From NCBI GenBank assembly GCA_015680685.1, contig MNCI01004801.1, forward strand, positions 403,363 to 467,362: a stretch of DNA of 64,000 nucleotides, written 5' to 3'. Origin of the DNA: Gnetum montanum (lineage: Eukaryota > Streptophyta > Gnetopsida > Gnetales > Gnetaceae). Both the position numbers and the translations under genes were made by a program. Under the pieces are notes generated by a model that saw only the letters and a list, made by a program, of their open reading frames with translations, searched no databases and was not told the origin of the DNA. Below are positions 57,123-64,000 of the stretch, one piece after another (the stretch's first letter is position 1; each line of letters begins with the position of its first letter).

Positions 57123-59355
57123 GGGGGCTGTTATGACCCCATCATTCTTAGGGTTGACCTTAATTGCCTCATCATGAAATGCAAGGGATGTGGAGCTTGA
57201 TTCCTATGGTGCAAGAGGCAACATCACTATGTGCATGGAATTCTCATATACTAGGATGTCCTCTATGGTAGGAATGGAGGTTAGCATCCACACTAGCACT
57301 TGGAAATGGGTAGATGAGGTCATGATTAGGTCATAGAGGCTCAAAATTATATTCTTCTATTTGAGTGTTTTCTTAACCTAGGCTACTGCATCCACGAAGT
57401 CTTTGTCATTGGTTGCATTTTTATTGGCTTTGACTTCTTCCATATGTCCTAAGAGATGAATTTCATAGGGAGGAGACTTGGGCTTTATTGGATTGGCCTA
57501 TGTAGGGGCCTTAGTGCTTGGTTGCAAGTTGTTGGTGATGGCCTCCTTAATTGTTTTGACCATAGGAATCGCAGATATAGGGATCAGCTTTAGCAAATCC
57601 AATGCTCTTTGCTCTTGATGTTGCCTAATCATTTTATCTATGAGATGCTCATTGGGCCTTCTAGGTTGCCATATAGAGGATCTGTTAATGATATCAATAG
57701 AATTGGCTCTTAGATAGGAAGGGATAGATGTGTTGCACACTACTAGACTCTGGGTAGGTGAAGAGTTAGCATGTTATGACACCTTGACGACAAAGGGTGG
57801 TTGAACCATTATTGTTGCAACATGTTGTGGGATCTTAACCATGAAGGGAGTTGTAGGTGCTTGAGGTGGCACTCTAATAATGAAAGGGATCCTTGAACCT
57901 ATAGGAGCCATAGATGTCCTTTGCTACCAAAGGTTGGACCACAAATGGTTGTTGCATCAGTTCTAGGTTGTCATCAATATTGATAGCATTTATGACATAG
58001 CTTGCATCATCTGCATTTAGAGGATCCTTACACCCTCATAGATTAGTTTTGAGGCCTAACTGGGTTTGTAGCATCGAGGCCCAACTCACCTTTGTTGATC
58101 ATTTTTTGGGGGTCGTCCTATAGGGCTAGATAGAAATCCTTACTATGACTTGACAAATGGTGGTAATGATAAAACTAATCTAGCCTGAAATGTTTTGGGA
58201 CCAAGGGCTCATTTGGTGCCATTGAAGTGGGGTTTCTAAGTAGCTTGCAATATCTATCATGCCCTTTATGAACATCTTTAGACATTTGCTTATATTGAAT
58301 GCTTCAATGACAATGGGGTGTATTTGGAGCAGTCCTTGCACTCAAAATTAGGCCTTGGAGTAGCTTGCATTGTGGCCACTGATGACGTGGGCTAGTTAAT
58401 TATTGCAGTGCTAGCGTTGCAACTTTGTTGTTGGTTGGGGCCTAGTCATTGGCCTTGGGCTAGATGTTTTATCCTCTTTGGACATAGTTTCCATGGTTGC
58501 ATTTTACTTTCCTTTATCCTTGTCCTTCACTGCATGTAGGTTTTTGTAGGCCACATAGGCTAGGTCCTTAGTAGCTTTGGTTACATCTTGTATGCTCTTA
58601 ATCTGGGCAAAGTCTTCACTTAAAGAGTATAGGCCCAAATAGTAAAGCTTTGATTTTATAAAATCATTAACCATGCTCTTGAAGATAGCTAAGAGGTGTG
58701 CCTTGACTATAGGCTCTCATATTTCATTCAACGAGGCACTTCATCATTGGATGAATTTTTGCATGGGCTTTAGGAGGCCCTACTTAACCTGCATTACCTA
58801 GTCCAAGGTTGCTTTTAGCTTCATGTTGTGCTTGAAGTGTGTCATGTATTGGCTCAAGAGATCTTCTAGAGAGGAGACAGAGCCTTTGGGCAATGCATAG
58901 TACTAGTCTACGACTTTGCCAGTTAGTGACATGGAAAACACATGCATGATGGTGTGTGATCAGGCTCATAGTAGTAGGTACTCGAACCTAAACATCATCA
59001 GATGTGTGTTGGGGCCCCTTCACCATTGTACTTGGTGAACTTAGGTTGTGGGACCCTAGTTGGCAGCGTTAGTGGTGGGACAGTAGGACTTATAGGGTCA
59101 TTCTAGTAGAAGTCCACTACTTCAACTATTTTGGAGGAGGTAGCTTTGAGCTGCCTCACCTCTTCTATCATGGTTTGGATTAGTTGGAATTCCTAGTCTA
59201 AATTTTGGAATGCTCCATCTCGCTACACTGGCTATGCTATTTGTTGCACTAGTTGTGTTATCCATGATTTGGCCATAGGTTGTGGAAACATGCAAGGTTC
59301 TTGATGCATTGAATATGTTATATGGATAATGTTGGCACATCTTAAGCCATTTCAT
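57123..59355 (-). pseudogene. gag: gag of element D (N-terminus missing)
   Basis: Decayed gag. Pieces include FYDDPISP-like sequence near 59110, FTKYNG at about 59040, FSMSLTGKVVD near 58930, a MCNTSIPSYL segment (57740), and a linker with AYVAYKNL-like sequence near 58560. The copy begins with the Pro/Gln-rich region at about 59350; upstream gag, leader, primer site and 5' LTR are absent. Open stretches are short (58969-58784, 59355-59122, 57740-57498) and mostly off-frame. Confidence 0.65.
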
Positions 59356-60843
59356 GGAGTAGGAGTTTTAGTTTATTTTAATAAAAGGAAAAGAGAATAA
59401 AAATAAAATAGAATATGTGTAAAGATTCATATGAGTTATACAGTGATAAAACACATATTTTATTTTTAACCTTATACATTGGGCAAAGAGTGCAATATTT
59501 CAGCATATTACGCGATGCTTATCGGGAAAGGTTTTAAGTCAACTAGTTATGGGCTCAGAAATGGTTCAGCAGTGGTGGTGGACGCAGAAATATACATGGT
59601 TTGGTTATACAAGCATATTGATGATAAACATTAACAGAGATGGGGTCGGTCATGCTTTTCACACAGACCAGGATAGATTCAAATTAAAATCAATAAACAG
59701 AAAAAATTTGATCCTATAGCAAGAAGAAATAGTGTACTGCACCAAATAATTTCAAAAATAGAGGCACATCTTGTGATATAATGTGGCATAGTCCAAAAAT
59801 TGGAAAAATGTTTTCTGGAAGCTGGAAAGACGGTACACTTACTCTCAAAGCAACGTGGTGGTTCTCACCAATACGGCAACCAAAACAATGAAATTATGAA
59901 AGCTATTCTTGCTGATAAAAAAATGCCAAGAATCGCCAGGGATAACCTCATATTCCTCTTTGGAATTTTGTCAAATGCTTCCCATGCAAGGTTTTGTTTT
60001 TCTATTTTTACAGTAAGCCTAATTTCACGGCTAGAGCATGTAATAATAAGTAATTTAATAGTTTTTGAAGTAACAAGTTATAGCAAAATAAACGAAACAG
60101 GGCTAAAACGCAGGTGGTTACTGTGCCTGCACCTGCGCCCTTGGTTATGGGGGATTATTGGAAAAAAAAATATTGAGAACTTCCAAGGACAAGGAAGGTG
60201 TCTTTTTTCTTCACTAGAGACAGGTGGTAACCGCGGACGCACCCACACCGTTGGTGCTTAATGCACCATACTCGAACGTGGCCCACGTGTAGAAGCAGGT
60301 TATCATCACCAAGGGTTTGCAGTTCCATGCCATTTCATTGTCGACATGGGAAAAATGGCAACTACTTTCGAACCATGCGTAGAAGTCGTTCCAACTATCA
60401 TCGTATTTTTGGGAGGTTCAGTGAGTGAGACAAGTTCGGCAGAGCAGAGCACAAGCTGCGGAGGTGGGCTGCGCGCAGGAGAAGCCATCGGGCAGCTGGT
60501 TTAACTACATATTGCATCCTTCATGATATCTCGGTTAACTTTGGAAAAATTATTTAAGGCCTTTACTTTTGAAAAGTATATTTTCTTTCATCGGCCATCC
60601 CTAAAATCAATTTTATATTTAATTATATTCATTTGTGAAAATGAAACATTTTTAAAGCCTCAACTTAACGAAGATGAACATTGGATATAAATATTGGATA
60701 CCTCTATATTAAAATATATTCAAAGACAAAAATTCATGGGATATTTACCCAATATCATACATGAACTAGACACTTGTCAGCTGCAGATTTTTTATCTATA
60801 TGATGCTTACAACCACCCAAGATTTTTTGTAACTTACCTAACT
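59356..60843. other. Low-copy interval between the nest and element F
   Basis: The retrotransposon signal ends at about 59355. This 1.5 kb keeps CpG (for example around 59830-59940 and 60230-60490), has no LTR or pol motif and matches nothing else in the window. It could be a remnant of a host gene region. A 60-codon minus ORF (60488-60306) starts MASPARSPPPQLV, but nothing supports it as a gene. Confidence 0.5.
59800..59992 (+). CDS. Possible host exon, unidentified
   Basis: A plus-strand frame starting at ATG 59800 gives about 64 codons with ordinary protein composition: FLEAGKTVHLLSKQRGGSHQ, then NNEIMKAILADKKMPRIARD, LIFLFGILSNASHA. It ends at a possible donor (CATGCAAG followed by GTTTTG, 59992/59993). 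The longer ORF to 60261 runs into low-quality sequence after that and is probably intron. The alternating hydrophobic-helix pattern suggests a helical-repeat protein, but I do not recognise a family. Upstream, TATAATGTGG at 59777 is a weak TATA candidate. It may equally be a lone fragment of a broken gene. Confidence 0.3.
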
Positions 60844-62207
60844 TGTTGGGAAAGTAATCTCCTAATTGGTTGGCCAAGTTACTTGAGAGAGAAGATAGGT
60901 AAGATATTTTTGAATATGTAACTACCTCTAAACCCTATAAAAAGGCTTCAGGGGTCAAAATAAAGAGGGGCTGACACATATCACACTTGGAAGAAGACAT
61001 TGATACTACACTTTGGAAGGCTATTAGCTAGCACTTGGGCTCTCACTTGGAGATACACTTTGGATTCTGGGAAGAGATTGTAAGAAGAAATTGTGAACGA
61101 TTGCTTGATGGCTTGCTAAATAAAGGATTTCAGCCTCTTTGTTATGGTCCTGTGAGTTATGTTTTATTTTTATTTTGTTTAAATTGTTTAGCTAGTGGTT
61201 TAGATAGTATCATCCTTGGCAAGTAATTTTGGGATTTTTAGATTGCTCCTATCGTTCTTGTTGCCCAATAGAAATTTCTATTAAAATTTTGTCATAGAAG
61301 CACTTTTCTTTAAAAGCCTTAAGAGAATTTTAGTAGTAAATTTTGTTATTGTGCAACATATGGGAACTGCTATTGAGATCGTTGTAAGAGAGCCTCTACT
61401 TATAGTCATGCTGTTGAACGATTAAATAGTCAAGAGGGTTCAGAAAATATTTGGTATTTTGATGGGACCAGAATAGCTTCTTTTTATCTTTAAAGTGAAT
61501 CTCCATGGTATTTCAATCAGAAATTGTCAAGTCTTTCAAAGGTTCTGTTGAATGCAATTATCGACATGTATTATGTAGCCAAAATGGAGTCTCATACGTG
61601 GTAGTTTACGCAGCAATTTTTGGTAGCATAGTAGGATTGTCTTGAAGAAATTGCTTGTTTGAGCCTTGGAAGTTTGAACAATTCGTAGATATTGAATTTG
61701 GGATAGCTTTATTGCGAAGTGTTTACTCATGTCATTTTACCTTGTTTAAATATTTGAGGACTACACAAATCTACTTTCTTTTCTGTCTATCTCCATCGAA
61801 TCTTGCTCTATTTCTAGTTTTCTTGTGGAACTATCTCTTTCTCTGGGGAAAATTAGGAGTAGATTCGTGGAATTGTGCTGAAATGTTTTTGCAAAATTTT
61901 ATTTTTTACAAGTAGGTATTATAAGGACCACGTAGACTAGGCAATTGAACAAAATAGGAACTCTCAACAACTCACAGTACTTGGCAAAGTTGGCTGAATC
62001 TTTTTAAGATAAGTCATCTATAGTTCACACATAACGCAATCGTTTCATTTTTCACAACCGCACACCGCAATAGCACACACACATACTCACATTAACTACT
62101 GAGTTTATTTGGACGTATCTGGGCCTTAGTGTTGCTAGAGACCAACAGGCACCTAAATCCTATTCGAGGACACTCATTGGCAGTCGCGTCCCAAACGGTC
62201 ACCAACA
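60844..62207 (+). repeat. 5' LTR of element F
   Basis: It starts TGTTGGGAAAGTAATC and ends GGTCACCAACA, giving inverted terminal TGTTGG/CCAACA. A TATA box TATAAAAAG is at 60936-60944, 93 bases from the start. With only one LTR in the window the edges rest on the terminal repeats, the TATA position and the adjacent primer site. Confidence 0.65.
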
Positions 62208-62214
62208 GTTCTTT

Positions 62215-62232
62215 TGACACTAGAAGGAGGGC
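62215..62232 (+). promoter_or_regulatory. Primer binding site of element F
   Basis: TGACACTAGAAGGAGGGC, seven bases after the LTR. It matches the A/H site over CTAGAAGGAGGGC; the first bases would be TGG before decay. Confidence 0.6.
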
Positions 62233-62332
62233 TGAAAATTTAGCCTCTAGGTTCATAAGCCTTATAATTTTAGCACATCAAAAGTTGTTTGTTACTATAA
62301 AGGCTTAAGAAATTAGATACTATTTTCAGTTC

Positions 62333-64000
62333 ATGACCAAGAAGATTGATAGTTTGGAAAATTCAAAAGTTTCAAAAGATATTCTAGATTCTAAGACTAA
62401 TTCTTCATCAAAAGAAGAACGAAAGAAAGTTTTTGAATTGGGAGCAAGTAGTGGAGTGAAAACTAGAAGATCAAGAAGATCACCCATTATATCTGGTTTA
62501 TCGATTCATAAGAGAAAATCTAGAAATTCTAAGAGTTCAACATTCGAAAGGAATAGGATGGAAAATCCTTAGCAAAGAGTTACACCATTAGGATTTCAAA
62601 ATTACAATGATATTCCTAAGGTAGTTTACAAATATTTTCCTGAGCCTTTTATTCCTGGAAAAGCTTATTTAGCTGAAGAATATATTCACATGTTTGAGTT
62701 AGCTTTAGCTCATGCAAATATTCAACATCAAGATCAAGCTTGTAGGTTGTTTGTATCAATTTGAAGGATATGGCTCAAATTTGGTATTCAAAATTACCAA
62801 GTAATAGTATTACAAGTTGGGATGACATGAAGAATATTTTCTTAGCTCAGTTTGGTAATCAATTAGATCAACAACAACTATACTATGGGCTGATACAAGC
62901 TAAGAAAGGAGTTAAAGAGTCAATTAGAGATTTTAACATCAAGTTTCAACGAATTTGTGGACTCTTTCAAAGACAATATAGGCCATCAGAAGAAATGCTT
63001 AAACAAACTTATCCTAAGGCTGTCAACCCCAACATTTCAATTTGGTTAAGCAGAACTCCAAACTTAACTACGCTAAATGACTACTTTAGTGAAGCTATAC
63101 AGTTAGAAAAATAGTTGAATCCTGAAAAAATATTGCAATTCAAAAAAAAGAAGAAAGAGTTATGATTCCTATGCAATATTTTGCTCAATTTAAAGCTTTA
63201 CCAGGTCCATCTCATGTTAAGATAGAGCAAGAACATGAAAGAGTAGGATCTGAAAAAGGACAATTAATGAGAGATATGTCTAACAAAATAGTGAAGCTTG
63301 AAAAAGCTTTAGCAAGAGTTAATATCAAGGAAGAAAGGAAAAGTAGAAAGCATAAACATCAAGACACTAAGTTAGCAGAAGATGAAGATGAAAGTGATCT
63401 AATTATGTCCAAATTTCTTGATATTGAATCTGATGATGAGTTATCTAGTGTTCATTATGAAAGTAAATCTTCTGGCAATGGATCAAGCGATACTTCTTCT
63501 CTATCAAGTTCTGAAGAAGATATGTCATCAGATGAGGAATGCAATAACAATGAGGAAAATGGATATAATCTCTAATCAAAAGATAGATTAATTAATTCTA
63601 GACCTCCAAATGTTATTACTGATCCATCTACTAAGAGAAAAGATTTTGAGCCAAATAGAATAGATAAGAATAAAGGTAAAGACAATCAAGTGGAGCAAAG
63701 CACTCCAAATCAGTCTTTCAATAAATGGATAAAGAGATCAAGCTTTATTGGTGATGGAGAGTATGATTTGATTGAAGACCTTAAACATGTCAAGGCCAAT
63801 ATTAGTTTTTATTAGTTGCTTCAAATAGGAGATCAGCAAAGAAAGGCTTTAGAGTTCATTAAAGGTAAAAGGAGAGTTAGAGAATTAGAGTTAAGTTATG
63901 TATCCAATAATGATGAGAAATTAAAGACTTCATATGATAAGGAAGCTCCTCCTTTCCTTTTGAAAATGAAATTAAAGGATAAATACTTGCACAATTGTTT
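62333..64000 (+). pseudogene. gag: gag (start of gag-pol) of element F, partial
   Basis: Starting at ATG 62333: a Ser/Lys/Arg-rich segment (to 62572), then PLGFQNYNDIP and YFPEPFIPGK, then in another frame AQIWYSKLPSNSITSWDDMK, IFLAQFGNQL, ESIRDFNIKFQRI (62761-63114), the gag core with the W-x3-LP..SI.SW and FL..F motifs. A Glu/Lys-rich, then Ser/Asp-rich acidic region follows (63162-63575, SLSSSEEDMSSDEE). Near 63770-63830 DLIEDLKHVKANISFY precedes LLQIGDQQRKALEFI, resembling the segment just before protease in plant gypsy polyproteins. Stops and at least two frame changes occur. The remainder lies beyond the window. Confidence 0.75.

Larger units (their letters stand above)
12423..59355 (-). 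mobile_element. Element D: Tat-like LTR retrotransposon, 5' end missing, split by B and C
   Basis: Read on the minus strand: gag (59355 leftward), protease, repeat block, long intron-like interval with an opposite-strand gene, RT, RNase H, archaeal-type RNase H, integrase, repeat block, 3' UTR, purine tract, 3' LTR (13968-12423). B is inserted in the 3' UTR (14571-37169) and C in the opposite-strand gene (43482-52036). The 5' LTR and gag N-terminus are absent right of 59355. Removing B and C gives about 15.8 kb, comparable with A (17.7 kb). D is much more CpG-depleted than A, hence older. Confidence 0.75.
60844..64000 (+). mobile_element. Element F: 5' part of another LTR retrotransposon
   Basis: 5' LTR (60844-62207), primer site (62215-62232) and gag from 62333, running off the right edge. 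Its LTR and gag are unlike those of A-E. Codon-level decay is moderate: stops and two frame changes in 1.6 kb. The 3' LTR and target duplication are outside the window (left flank TAACT). Confidence 0.75.

Overview
The window looks like heterochromatic, repeat-packed nuclear DNA of a land plant with a large genome. Almost every base belongs to nested, decayed Ty3/gypsy LTR retrotransposons carrying spliceosomal introns, TATA boxes of plant LTR type and heavy CpG-to-TpG/CpA decay. There are no bacterial genes, RNA genes or CRISPR arrays. The species cannot be told from the sequence.

The nesting reads as follows. H (1-1906, Tat-like, minus) is broken at 1906 by G (1907-5555, Athila-like, minus). 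G is broken at 5555 by E (5556-12422, Athila-like, plus), and E's pol is broken at 12422 by D (12423 to about 59355, Tat-like, minus). D carries two later insertions. B (14576-37164, TSD GTTAC) is a short non-autonomous element that itself holds A (15582-33291, TSD CAACC), the youngest and best preserved Tat-like element. C (43482-52036, plus) is a gag-protease-only derivative inside D. D loses its 5' end at about 59355, where the nest stops abruptly against about 1.5 kb of low-copy DNA. F (60844 to the window end, plus) is a separate element showing its 5' LTR and gag.

Elements A and D share the order LTR, gag, protease, a long interval, RT, RNase H, archaeal-type RNase H, integrase, LTR. 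This dual-RNase H order marks the Tat/Ogre lineage. The interval between protease and RT holds the main discovery: a multi-exon gene on the opposite strand to gag-pol (22937-27002 in A; split across 41553-43481 and 52037-55640 in D). Its first part resembles an FCP1/NIF (HAD-type) phosphatase domain, its middle is a conserved domain I cannot name, and its end is helical and charged. Several intron positions match between the two copies. On the retroelement strand, a good 3' splice site sits just before RT in both copies (22458 and 41551), as in Ogre elements, whose protease-RT interval is spliced out. The antisense gene therefore appears to live inside a retrotransposon intron.

Short repeat units (core CTAGTTTA followed by a GTC or GGC word) bracket this cassette and recur after integrase. 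Element C has lost everything between two such blocks, namely the antisense gene, RT, both RNases H and integrase, while keeping gag-protease. B pairs an Athila-like LTR, shared with E and G, with a single ORF resembling the plant transposon-associated protein family PF20167, so E/G-type elements are its likely autonomous partners.
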